A stretch of DNA of 64,000 nucleotides from a virus, in IMG/VR virus record IMGVR_UViG_3300008120_009632, positions 1 to 64,000 of that record; one strand, 5' to 3'. This document shows, one piece after another, positions 42,587 through 50,501 of this stretch. The notes beneath the pieces are model-generated. The model was not told the DNA's origin. It did no database searches and saw only the letters and a program-made list of their open reading frames with translations. The translations under genes were made by a program, and so were the position numbers. The number at the start of each line of letters is the position of its first letter. Within the stretch, counting starts at the first letter, position 1.

Positions 42587-43831
42587 TTATATTTCTAGCA
42601 GTCCTGGAAATCTAGGATTTTGATCTTTGATAGATATTAAATCTGCGAACACAACAGGAATATTATTTATTCTCCACCAGCTTGAAGGATAATCTGTTTC
42701 TAGTCTGGAAATTTGGAACTTCACAGTATCATTTCTTATATATCGGGCCTGTTGTTGTTTAGTATAATACCAAAAACTATTTTGATTCCAAAAAGAAACG
42801 TGTGTAGGATCTTGAAATGCTCCTCTACCATCTGTTGATGGAACTTGTATAAAGACCCATCCTCCATGAACTAAAACTCTATGTATTTCTTTCATAGTTT
42901 TAAATGGATCTCGTAAATGTTCTATCACATGACTAGCATTAACAACATAACAGGAATTATCTGGCATTGGTATTTCATCATTTAAATCACAAATAATATC
43001 TGATCCTTCTTGATCAATTGATATGTATCCTTTTCTACCATCTATGCCTCCGCCTATATCTATCATTTTTAGATTCTTTAGTTCAGCATCTCTTTCTGCA
43101 AGGCTTTGAATCCATTTATTTCTAAGTTGTACTGTTCCTGTTTGTATTTCTTTATTTCTTTCTAACCATGTATTTTCTCCATGTATCCTGTAAATGTATA
43201 ATGGTTCTGGTATATGATAAAATTTAGTAATTAAATATGTTCTAATTATTAATTCTTGATCATCTAATATAGATAAGTTATCATTATGGCCGCCAACTTT
43301 ATGGTAAATTTCTTTTCTCCATGATCTAACATGATCTGGCGCGAACCATATTAATGATACTGAATGACTACTTGGTTCAAATGATTGAGGAACCCATAAG
43401 CTTTTTCCATTATAGGATATTTTTTGGTGTTTCCATCCGTATGCTGTGTTATATGGTTTAAAGTTCTCGTTAAGTTTAGCATTATCAGAATAAACAAATC
43501 CAACATCAGGATGATTCTCGTATGCTTGTTTTAGTTTTTCTAAGCATTGAGGTAATAGTATATCATCATGATCAACTTCTACCAAAATATCTCCAGAACC
43601 TAAATTAAATGCTTTATTTTTATGGTATCCTACATTAGTATTATTAGAATAGTCACAATATATTTTAACTCTATTATCTGGTGTTAAAAAATTAAAATGA
43701 TCATGCGTTGCAGATCCATTGATATATATAATCCATTCCCAATTTTGATAGGTTTGTTTAGTAATAGATTGATATAATTCTTGTATATATGAAGTATTTT
43801 TATGTGTGGGAGTTATAATAGAAAATTTCAT
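42587..43831 (-). CDS. GT2 glycosyltransferase fused to a class I methyltransferase
   Basis: A 414-aa two-domain protein. Residues 1-240 form a GT2 glycosyltransferase: FSIITPTHKNTSYIQELYQS, the metal-binding DHDD in ILVEVDHDDILLP and GGHNDNLSILDDQELIIR. Residues 255-400 are a SAM methyltransferase: MIDIGGG, then SHVIEHLRDPF, TMKEIHRVLVHGGWVFIQ and VPSTDGRG. It may add and then methylate a sugar on a virion protein or cap a growing chain. It lies among structural genes, away from the two other glycan blocks. The fusion of the two functions in one gene is noteworthy. Confidence 0.8.
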   Translation of the reverse strand: MKFSIITPTHKNTSYIQELYQSITKQTYQNWEWIIYINGSATHDHFNFLTPDNRVKIYCDYSNNTNVGYHKNKAFNLGSGDILVEVDHDDILLPQCLEKLKQAYENHPDVGFVYSDNAKLNENFKPYNTAYGWKHQKISYNGKSLWVPQSFEPSSHSVSLIWFAPDHVRSWRKEIYHKVGGHNDNLSILDDQELIIRTYLITKFYHIPEPLYIYRIHGENTWLERNKEIQTGTVQLRNKWIQSLAERDAELKNLKMIDIGGGIDGRKGYISIDQEGSDIICDLNDEIPMPDNSCYVVNASHVIEHLRDPFKTMKEIHRVLVHGGWVFIQVPSTDGRGAFQDPTHVSFWNQNSFWYYTKQQQARYIRNDTVKFQISRLETDYPSSWWRINNIPVVFADLISIKDQNPRFPGLLEI

Positions 43832-43904
43832 AATATGTCCATGAGAATAACTATTGCATATCTAATATAATAGTTACAGATCCAAAATAGTCCAGATAAT
43901 CTAT

Positions 43905-44525
43905 TTAAATTGTGTTTTGATCAACAAAGCCAAAGCAAAGAGTACAATAATACTCTGGAACTGTATAATTAAAAGTTACTGTGCTTGCTGTACCGTCTAT
44001 TCTAATAATATTAAATCCTTCTTCTCCAGTAAATTGATAATATTGAGTACCATTTACTCCGCTCTGATATGTTGTATCCATACTCCAAATTGGAGTAAAT
44101 GGCACTGATACTATAACAGGAACAGGTAGTCCAGGTTGGCCAACACTAGCAAATGCGACCAAAGCATCTGTAACAGATTCGCTAAAAACTGCTGTGAATA
44201 TTCCTGCTTGACTATTTAATATTTGAGTTCCACTAATTGGAATACCATATTGTTCTGGAAAAGTAGATGCTCCATACATACCATCATGAGTATTCATACC
44301 TCCGCCGTCTTGAGTAATTGACACCGTAATATCATTCTGGCCAATTCCAGATGCTGAAGTTGCTGTGACAGAATTAATTGTCATCCATTGAAAACCAGAA
44401 CTACCAAAAGAGGTTGTTGAATATACTATATTATTTCCTAAAAATATTTTAGAAATATTATTGCTTCCTAATTTAGCAGAGTTAATGTTGAAACTATTTA
44501 AGTATAGATCGCTATCTATTGGCAT
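43905..44525 (-). CDS. virion-type protein, tail or adhesin family
   Basis: A 206-aa protein. It starts MPIDSDLYLNSFNINSAKLG, then NNISKIFLGNNIVYSTTSFG, the phage structural 'kIflG..iVY' element also present in 42352-42531. A region of about 150 residues follows, Thr/Ser/Gly-rich with hydrophobic strands (AGIFTAVFSESVTDALVAFA), and the end is EYYCTLCFGF. It is probably a globular beta-domain tail or fibre protein. It begins 9 bases after the collagen-like gene ends. Its binding partner is unknown. Confidence 0.55.
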   Translation of the reverse strand: MPIDSDLYLNSFNINSAKLGSNNISKIFLGNNIVYSTTSFGSSGFQWMTINSVTATSASGIGQNDITVSITQDGGGMNTHDGMYGASTFPEQYGIPISGTQILNSQAGIFTAVFSESVTDALVAFASVGQPGLPVPVIVSVPFTPIWSMDTTYQSGVNGTQYYQFTGEEGFNIIRIDGTASTVTFNYTVPEYYCTLCFGFVDQNTI

Positions 44526-44534
44526 AAAGATTTC

Positions 44535-45818
44535 TTAATCATTGATTATATATAATGTATTTGGGTCGGGACTACTTATACTATCATAATTAGTTTGACT
44601 AAGTTGAACAATATTAGTAATAGTAGAGGCTCCTGTTATGCCAGTTATATCACTAACAACCAAGTTATTAGGAAGTATTGCCTGTTCGCCTTGGTAACCC
44701 TGACTACCTTGTTCGCCTTGGTAGCCCTGATCACCTTGGTAACCCTGACTACCTTGTTCGCCTTGGTAGCCCTGATCACCTTGGTAACCCTGACTACCTT
44801 GGTCTCCTTGATATCCTTGATCGCCCTGATAGCCTTGATCTCCTTGGTAACCTTGTTCTCCTTGGTAGCCTTGATCACCTTGATAACCTTGGTAACCCTG
44901 ATTTCCGTCATTACCTTGGTAACCCTGATCTCCTTGAAAACCTTGATCACCTTGGAATCCCTGAGTTCCTCCATTACCATCAGCACCTTGAGCACCTTGA
45001 TCACCTTGGTAGCCTTGATCGCCTTGATCGCCTTGAAAACCTTGATTGCCATCTGGGCCTTGAGACCCTTGTGGGCCTTCTAATCCTTGATTTCCGTCCG
45101 GACCTTGGTTTCCGTCCGGACCTTGGAATCCTTGATTACCATCTTGCCCCGGAAGGCCTTGATTGCCATCTGGTCCTTGGTTTCCAGAATCTCCTTGAGA
45201 TCCTTGGAATCCAATATCTCCTTGGTTACCTTGATATCCTTGTTCCCCCTGATAACCTTGATAACCTTGATCTCCTTGAAAACCTTGATCGCCCTGATAG
45301 CCTTGGTAACCCTGGTCGCCTTGTGGACCTTGATTACCAGAAAATCCTGCCTCTCCTTGATAACCTTGATCACCTTGATATCCCTGATAGCCTTGATCTC
45401 CTTGGTATCCTTGTTCACCTTGATAGCCTTGTTCGCCTTGATAACCTTGATCTCCTTGAAAACCTTGAGCACCATCATTACCTTGAAATCCTTGATCCCC
45501 TTGATTTCCTTGATTACCCTGTTCACCTTGGTAGCCTTGTTCACCTTGGGATCCTTGATCACCCTTGCTAAGAACTAATGTCCAATTTCCAGGATATGCT
45601 ACTGGATTATAACCAGCAGCACCAATATAAGCTGTCATAACATACAATGATCCGTTATATGTAATTGCCTGACCTTCTGAGTAAGTCACGCCGTCATTAT
45701 ATGCTCCTAAATAATTAAATGCTTGAGATCCTTGAGGACCAGCATCTCCTTGTGGACCTTGATCTCCTTGACTACCTTGCGGACCAGAATCTCCTTGAGA
45801 TCCCTGATCTCCTTGCAC
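44535..45818 (-). CDS. collagen-like fibre, C-terminal part (after the frameshift)
   Basis: A 427-aa frame from a GTG at 45818 made of Gly-X-Gln triplets (GYQGDQGYQGEQ and variants). It carries a non-collagen insert near residues 35-85 (ITYNGSLYVMTAYIG, then WTLVLSKG), which resembles a chitin-binding CBM5/12 module. The end is SQTNYDSISSPDPNTLYIIN, a typical last strand of phage collar or fibre proteins. The same frame is continuous with the ORF at 45707-46420 if one copy of a 107-bp duplication is removed, so this is not an independent gene. It is likely a trimeric, rod-like surface fibre. Confidence 0.7.
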   Translation of the reverse strand: MQGDQGSQGDSGPQGSQGDQGPQGDAGPQGSQAFNYLGAYNDGVTYSEGQAITYNGSLYVMTAYIGAAGYNPVAYPGNWTLVLSKGDQGSQGEQGYQGEQGNQGNQGDQGFQGNDGAQGFQGDQGYQGEQGYQGEQGYQGDQGYQGYQGDQGYQGEAGFSGNQGPQGDQGYQGYQGDQGFQGDQGYQGYQGEQGYQGNQGDIGFQGSQGDSGNQGPDGNQGLPGQDGNQGFQGPDGNQGPDGNQGLEGPQGSQGPDGNQGFQGDQGDQGYQGDQGAQGADGNGGTQGFQGDQGFQGDQGYQGNDGNQGYQGYQGDQGYQGEQGYQGDQGYQGDQGYQGDQGSQGYQGDQGYQGEQGSQGYQGDQGYQGEQGSQGYQGEQAILPNNLVVSDITGITGASTITNIVQLSQTNYDSISSPDPNTLYIIND

Positions 45819-46420
45819 TCCTTGATCTCCCTGAGATCCCTGATCTCCTTGACTTCCCTGACTACCTTGAGATCCTTGGTCTCCTTGGTTTCCTTGATTC
45901 CTTGAGATCCCTGATCTCCTTGCACTCCTTGATCTCCCTGAGATCCCTGATCTCCTTGACTTCCCTGACTACCTTGAGATCCTTGGTCTCCTTGGTTTCC
46001 TTGATGGCCTTGTTCTCCTTGGAGTCCTTGATTACCATCTGGCCCTTGGTTACCGTCTGGCCCTTGATTACCGTCTGGCCCTTGATTACCGTCTGGACCT
46101 TGATTACCGTCTGGACTACCTTGAAAACCTTGCGGACCAGTATCTCCTTGATCTCCTTTGGACCCCTGACTACCTTGAGAGCCTTGAACCCCTTGATATC
46201 CTTGAGGGCCTTGAACTCCTTGAAAGCCTTGGTTACCTTGGGTTCCTAAACTTCCTTGATATCCTTGTGGGCCTTGAGCACCAGAACCTGAGGACAATAA
46301 TGAATTGACGGTTATATATTCAGTAATAGCAGACCCACTAGGGTCACTCATTATGACTAATAAATCGTTGCCGTTTATGTTTTCATTTTCTGGTAATTCA
46401 TTAATTCTAATAATAGGCAT
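45707..46420 (-). CDS. collagen-like fibre, N-terminal part (before the frameshift)
   Basis: A 237-aa frame that opens MPIIRINELPENENINGNDL, then LLVIMSDPSG, an attachment-type N-terminus as found in phage structural proteins. It continues as Gly-X-Gln collagen triplets, including DGNQGPDGNQGPDGNQ. Near codon 175 the triplet pattern is lost and the frame runs in a shifted, Lys/Glu-rich register (KETKETKDLKVVREVKEI) to a stop. The shift lies at a perfect 107-bp tandem duplication (45792-46005). Without one copy, 44535-46420 is one 592-codon fibre. Confidence 0.75.
   Translation of the reverse strand: MPIIRINELPENENINGNDLLVIMSDPSGSAITEYITVNSLLSSGSGAQGPQGYQGSLGTQGNQGFQGVQGPQGYQGVQGSQGSQGSKGDQGDTGPQGFQGSPDGNQGPDGNQGPDGNQGPDGNQGPDGNQGLQGEQGHQGNQGDQGSQGSQGSQGDQGSQGDQGVQGDQGSQGIKETKETKDLKVVREVKEIRDLREIKECKEIRDLKEILVRKVVKEIKVHKEMLVLKDLKHLII
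45792..46005. repeat. perfect 107-bp tandem duplication in the collagen-like gene
   Basis: Copies at 45792-45898 and 45899-46005 are identical along 107 bases and abut exactly. Because 107 is not a multiple of 3, the second copy shifts the frame. The distance 44535-46420 less 107 equals 1779, which is 593 codons. The duplication most likely arose within the short TCCTTG-rich repeats around it, or it may be an assembly artefact of repetitive DNA. Confidence 0.85.
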
Positions 46421-46425
46421 TTATA

Positions 46426-46662
46426 TTAAACTCCTAATACGTTGCCATTAATACTTCCGCCACCGCCACCGCCACCATAGTAGTAACTAGGATCATCAAA
46501 TCTAGTTTCATATTTGGTTTCAATACTTGCAATATTAGGAGTATTGTTTACGTATGTATTTAAAAAATCTTTATTTGTTGATCCTGTAACTTTTGTACTA
46601 ATTATAATTGAACCATTTTTAATTGGATTGTTTTCTATACTCTTAACTATATCTATAGCCAT
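46426..46662 (-). CDS. small protein with poly-glycine tract
   Basis: A 78-aa protein. It begins MAIDIVKSIENNPIKNGS and runs to SYYYGGGGGGGSINGNVLGV, with seven consecutive glycines near the C-terminus, a flexible spacer. There is no recognisable fold. It lies directly before the collagen-like gene (5-base gap) and has its own AAGGAG ribosome binding site, with a candidate promoter motif about 32 bases upstream. A virion linker or tip role is possible. The glycine tract is encoded by repeated CCGCCA-type codons on the plus strand and could vary in length. Confidence 0.6.
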   Translation of the reverse strand: MAIDIVKSIENNPIKNGSIIISTKVTGSTNKDFLNTYVNNTPNIASIETKYETRFDDPSYYYGGGGGGGSINGNVLGV

Positions 46663-46691
46663 AATTAAACTCCTTATTATAGTATATAATT

Positions 46692-46704
46692 AATTTATAC
46701 ACCA
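46692..46704 (-). promoter_or_regulatory. candidate phage promoter motif
   Basis: TGGTGTATAAATT on the minus strand in the 70-bp gap after the protease gene; the TATAAA part lies about 32 bases upstream of the ATG at 46662. It is nearly identical to the motif before 55713-57368. Confidence 0.42.
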
Positions 46705-46732
46705 TATGATATATTATATATTAGCCAATTAA

Positions 46733-48112
46733 CTAGAGGCTATCAATATGAGAATAACTATTATTTTTAGTACATCCAGCCTGATAATATGTAATTCCAT
46801 TAATAATTACAGTATCTTGTGCTGATCTAGGATCATCAAAATCACAAACTGCTATTCTGGAAAGAACAGCATTAGTAGGAGGTGTTCCGGTTGTACTAGT
46901 ATACGGATTACCACAAGGACTACCAGTATTAAAAGTATAACTATTATCCCATGCTCTAATATTCATTTGATCAGCAATTTCATCTATTCTACAGAATAGA
47001 GCAAAATTTGTTCCAGCAGCAAATACCAATCCTACAATTTTTAACACACCTCCTATATCTGCTATTACAGCAGATCCAGAATCTCCAGGTACTATCGGAT
47101 AATCTCCTCCATCTTCATATATAAAATATACAATATTATTAAATGTAATAACATGACTATTCATAGAAACAGAGCTGGACGCTCCGACTAGATAAGGGAT
47201 AAGCCTACAAGATACTGTTTCTTCCCATCCTTTTGGTCCAGTGGTTCTACCTGTAGAATATAATCTATTATTATCTGATAATAAATTATCTATTTCTAAT
47301 GTTGTAGCGAATGGTAGTTTTGAAGTCATTTGTGGTAAAGTTGAGGGCTTATGTATAGCAAATGATTGATTAGTGACTATATTATTATCTAAAAATAACA
47401 CAGCACAATCAACAGTATTTCCCAATGTTTTTCTAAATGAAGAATACCTTTTGATTCTTGGGCCAGAAAGGAATAGGCCACCGGTACTAGTATCGTTACA
47501 GAGAGATCCTGGCGCTCCACTTATTGATGGGATTGGCGGCCAAGCTCTTTCTTCATATATATTATATGGATCATTTGTCTCTTGATTTTTTATTCTATCA
47601 GAAGCTAGAAATGGATTATTGCAAACAACGTGAGCATTTGTTATTCCAATAATATTATTATCTACATTATCTATAGCTAAAAAACCCAATGTTCCAACAG
47701 TAAATGACCATTGTGTTTGTCCCCCAACTACGGAAGATGTTGCTCCGGTTGGGAATTGATATATTTCTTGTCCTCCTTTAATAGGATATAAAAATGCGGG
47801 ATTTCCACGAAGTCTATTTATTTCGCTATCTAATGGTGATCTGCTATAACATTCTATACCTGATGGCAAAGTTGATTGCTCGATAACATCTGTAGTATAA
47901 GAGTTACCTCCAATATTTACAGAAGACGGTAGAATTTCATCAGGATTTAATTCTGATAATGGTTTTTTCTTATAAACACTAAAGACTATACCTATTTCAT
48001 TTGTTCTTTGATTATTAACAAATTTATATCCTAATCCAACAGAGTGTACATTTTCTGGAGTATCATTATACAAATCTGGTATTTGAGATTTTAACGCTTC
48101 TGTTAAATTCAT
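46733..48112 (-). CDS. trypsin-like serine protease
   Basis: A 459-aa protein with a chymotrypsin-fold triad: IIGITNAHVV (His161), TVDCAVLFLD (Asp235) and PIVPGDSGSAVI (Ser345). The N-terminal ~90 residues (VGLGYKFVNNQRTNEIGIVF) and the C-terminal ~90 are extra domains, with a cysteine-containing tail (CDFDDPR, QAGCTKNN). It has no signal peptide. It lies among adhesin genes, so a particle-borne or maturation protease is likely; virion processing versus host surface degradation cannot be separated. SD AGGAG precedes the start. Confidence 0.78.
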   Translation of the reverse strand: MNLTEALKSQIPDLYNDTPENVHSVGLGYKFVNNQRTNEIGIVFSVYKKKPLSELNPDEILPSSVNIGGNSYTTDVIEQSTLPSGIECYSRSPLDSEINRLRGNPAFLYPIKGGQEIYQFPTGATSSVVGGQTQWSFTVGTLGFLAIDNVDNNIIGITNAHVVCNNPFLASDRIKNQETNDPYNIYEERAWPPIPSISGAPGSLCNDTSTGGLFLSGPRIKRYSSFRKTLGNTVDCAVLFLDNNIVTNQSFAIHKPSTLPQMTSKLPFATTLEIDNLLSDNNRLYSTGRTTGPKGWEETVSCRLIPYLVGASSSVSMNSHVITFNNIVYFIYEDGGDYPIVPGDSGSAVIADIGGVLKIVGLVFAAGTNFALFCRIDEIADQMNIRAWDNSYTFNTGSPCGNPYTSTTGTPPTNAVLSRIAVCDFDDPRSAQDTVIINGITYYQAGCTKNNSYSHIDSL

Positions 48113-48122
48113 AATGTTTCTC

Positions 48123-50477
48123 CTAGTTGTAGTCTGTCCATGCTATAAACATGGTTTTTAGGGTTTCTGGCAATGTAGGGGTTGGTGTTGGTGTTAGAGT
48201 TGCGGTAGGGGTAGGTGTTGAAGAAGATCCTGGTGATTTTGTTGGTGTTGGTGTCAATGTGGCTGTTGGGGTTTGTGTTACTGTTACTGTTGGAGTTGGC
48301 GTTTGGGCTCCAAATAATAATTCACACGAGGCTTTGTAGAGATATTCTGATCCATTACTACCTGATCTTCCACTTGCAGAAAGATAAACCATATCTCCAC
48401 TGCTAGATATTGCAACACCAGTCATATATCTGATTACCGGTTCATTTTGATCTGATAATTGAACCCAAGAATCGCCACCATCTTTGCTAACGATATAAGA
48501 ATAAGTTCCATATCTTATTCCAACTATAGTATTTAAATTATTAGAACATGTTAAATTTCCAGCAAACCCATCTATATATTGTATATTTGTCCAAGTTAAT
48601 CCTCCATCAAGACTTCTCCATATTCCGTTAGCAACATCTGGTCTACCATAACCAGTTCCATTTTCTCTTACAGATACTATCATTTTTGTGCCATCAGAAG
48701 ACACACATCCGCCACTTAAATTAACTACAGGATTTGGTCCTAGAACATATGGTGTCCATGAAAATCCACCATTAGTACTGATGAAAACATGGCCAGCTGA
48801 GAAACTATTTCCAACAGCTAATAGTTTTGAACCATCGCTAGAGCAAGCAATGGAGCTTATTGCAAAAGATACGTCCGACGTTATACTATAAGAAGTCCAA
48901 TTTAGACCATAATCTGTTGTTTTTAAGATGTTTCTATAATTTCTTTCTACCACATATATAGTGCTTCCATCGTCTGATGAGCATATACTAGAAGCTTCTA
49001 TATCAAATCTGGTTGGCGAAGCAACAGAAAATTGGGTTGCTTGATCCCAAGATGCTCCACTATTACTTGATATCCATATATTATCGCTATCATGTATTAC
49101 TCCAATCTGTCCATTTTTAGAGATAAAACATGATATTAAAGAAGATGGCGCTAATATTTTTGTCCATGTTGTTCCTCCGTTAGAACTAATATGAACTCCT
49201 ATCGCGTTGGCATCAGCTGAACTTGAGTTTGCAACTGCAATTAATTTTTGTCCATCAGCAGAACAGGATATGTCTGTCCAATACCCAGCAGTATTTATTA
49301 TTTTTTGAAAATAGTTACAAGCATTGATTATTGGTGAACTTACTGTTGGGGTTGGAGTCGGAGTTGAGGTGGCTGTTGGTGTCGGAGTATTTGTTGCTAT
49401 CGGACACATTAGTAATAAATTATCTCTATTATCATCATTTGGATTATTATAGATAATATTTGAAATTATATATTCACCAGCTATAGGAGTAGTAAAAGGA
49501 TTTAATATATCAGGAGTATTAGACCATACTGCTCCTGAAGTTAATCCAGAAATAGATCCACCAAAAGCAACTTGTTGCCATCCTTCAAAACAAGATGTAT
49601 CTGGGTTAAAAAAAGCAACAGTAGGTGTTGGCGTAGGAGTACATGTAGATGTGGCACTAGGAGTTGGGTTTGCTGCTGATGTTGCTGTTGGGGTTTGTGT
49701 TACCGTTGCTGTTGGAGTTGGTGTTACCGTTGCTGTTGGAGTTGGTGTTACTTGTGGACAATTACTATCAGCAGTTACGAATCCAGAAATGATTTGATCT
49801 TTAACATAGCCTGATACTAGACCATTTTCTTTCACTTTCCATTGTCCAAAAAGACTATCTGAATAAAATGAATCTATCATTTCTAAATTCATTTTCCATA
49901 ACTGATCAATATTATCATAATATATATATGTGTTTAAATTAATATCTAACCAAATATAATAACCAATATATACAAAAGTAAAATCTCGTAATCCACCACT
50001 TGTATATGGAATAGAACAACCGTATATTCTAAATGGATATGGAGTGTCATTATTACATTCTTCAATATCTTGATGACGTGTTTTATTTACTATATTAGTA
50101 TCTATAGATTTACTATATTGATTTTTATTCATAGAATAAACTATAGATAATTTTTGTTTACATAATCTGTAAAGAGATGTTTGCGGCCATCCGTTGCTAA
50201 AGTCACCAGTTTCTAAATTAAATTGATTTGTTCTTATAGCTTCTGCTATTTTATTTATATATATAGATCTAGCTTCATTAATTCCATTCTCTTTAAAATT
50301 AAATTTTTTGTTTTGATTTAGTACTGGATCAAACTCTATTTTTTCTTCTCCATATTCTGAATATTTTTCATTATATGTTTTTTGATATTGTTTAGATAAT
50401 ATTGGTTTATCATTGATACCTGTATTTAATATTACTCCTGAAATCTCTGTAGTTTTAGGATTAAAAATATGTGACAT
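48123..50477 (-). CDS. BNR/Asp-box propeller protein with Pro-Thr linkers
   Basis: A 784-aa protein. The N-terminal ~240 residues are a globular domain of unknown type. Two Pro-Thr-rich linkers follow (residues about 245-290 and 360-380). Then comes a beta-propeller of BNR or Asp-box repeats, seen as ISSNGGTTWTKIL, ISSNSGASWDQAT, KTTDYGLNWTSYS, ISTNGGFSWTPYV, RSLDGGLTWTNIQ and VSKDGGDSWVQLS. Sialidases and sortilin-type binding proteins share such repeats. The end is another Pro-Thr region (TPTPTATLTPTPTPTLP). It is probably a surface or adhesin protein binding glycans. No sialidase catalytic residues were identified. Confidence 0.7.
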   Translation of the reverse strand: MSHIFNPKTTEISGVILNTGINDKPILSKQYQKTYNEKYSEYGEEKIEFDPVLNQNKKFNFKENGINEARSIYINKIAEAIRTNQFNLETGDFSNGWPQTSLYRLCKQKLSIVYSMNKNQYSKSIDTNIVNKTRHQDIEECNNDTPYPFRIYGCSIPYTSGGLRDFTFVYIGYYIWLDINLNTYIYYDNIDQLWKMNLEMIDSFYSDSLFGQWKVKENGLVSGYVKDQIISGFVTADSNCPQVTPTPTATVTPTPTATVTQTPTATSAANPTPSATSTCTPTPTPTVAFFNPDTSCFEGWQQVAFGGSISGLTSGAVWSNTPDILNPFTTPIAGEYIISNIIYNNPNDDNRDNLLLMCPIATNTPTPTATSTPTPTPTVSSPIINACNYFQKIINTAGYWTDISCSADGQKLIAVANSSSADANAIGVHISSNGGTTWTKILAPSSLISCFISKNGQIGVIHDSDNIWISSNSGASWDQATQFSVASPTRFDIEASSICSSDDGSTIYVVERNYRNILKTTDYGLNWTSYSITSDVSFAISSIACSSDGSKLLAVGNSFSAGHVFISTNGGFSWTPYVLGPNPVVNLSGGCVSSDGTKMIVSVRENGTGYGRPDVANGIWRSLDGGLTWTNIQYIDGFAGNLTCSNNLNTIVGIRYGTYSYIVSKDGGDSWVQLSDQNEPVIRYMTGVAISSSGDMVYLSASGRSGSNGSEYLYKASCELLFGAQTPTPTVTVTQTPTATLTPTPTKSPGSSSTPTPTATLTPTPTPTLPETLKTMFIAWTDYN

Positions 50478-50501
50478 TATAATAACCTTTATTTTATATT
50501 A

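Noticed and set aside
43858-43885. Inverted repeat AACTATT/AATAGTT between 43831 and 43905
   Set aside because: AT-only stem in AT-rich DNA, no T run and no fixed relation to a gene end; probably chance.
44595-45578. Long plus-strand and other-frame ORFs opposite the collagen-like gene (for example 44678-45571 and 45080-45562)
   Set aside because: They arise from the Gly-X-Gln repeat read in other frames or on the other strand; they lack start context and fold, and the collagen frame explains the DNA.
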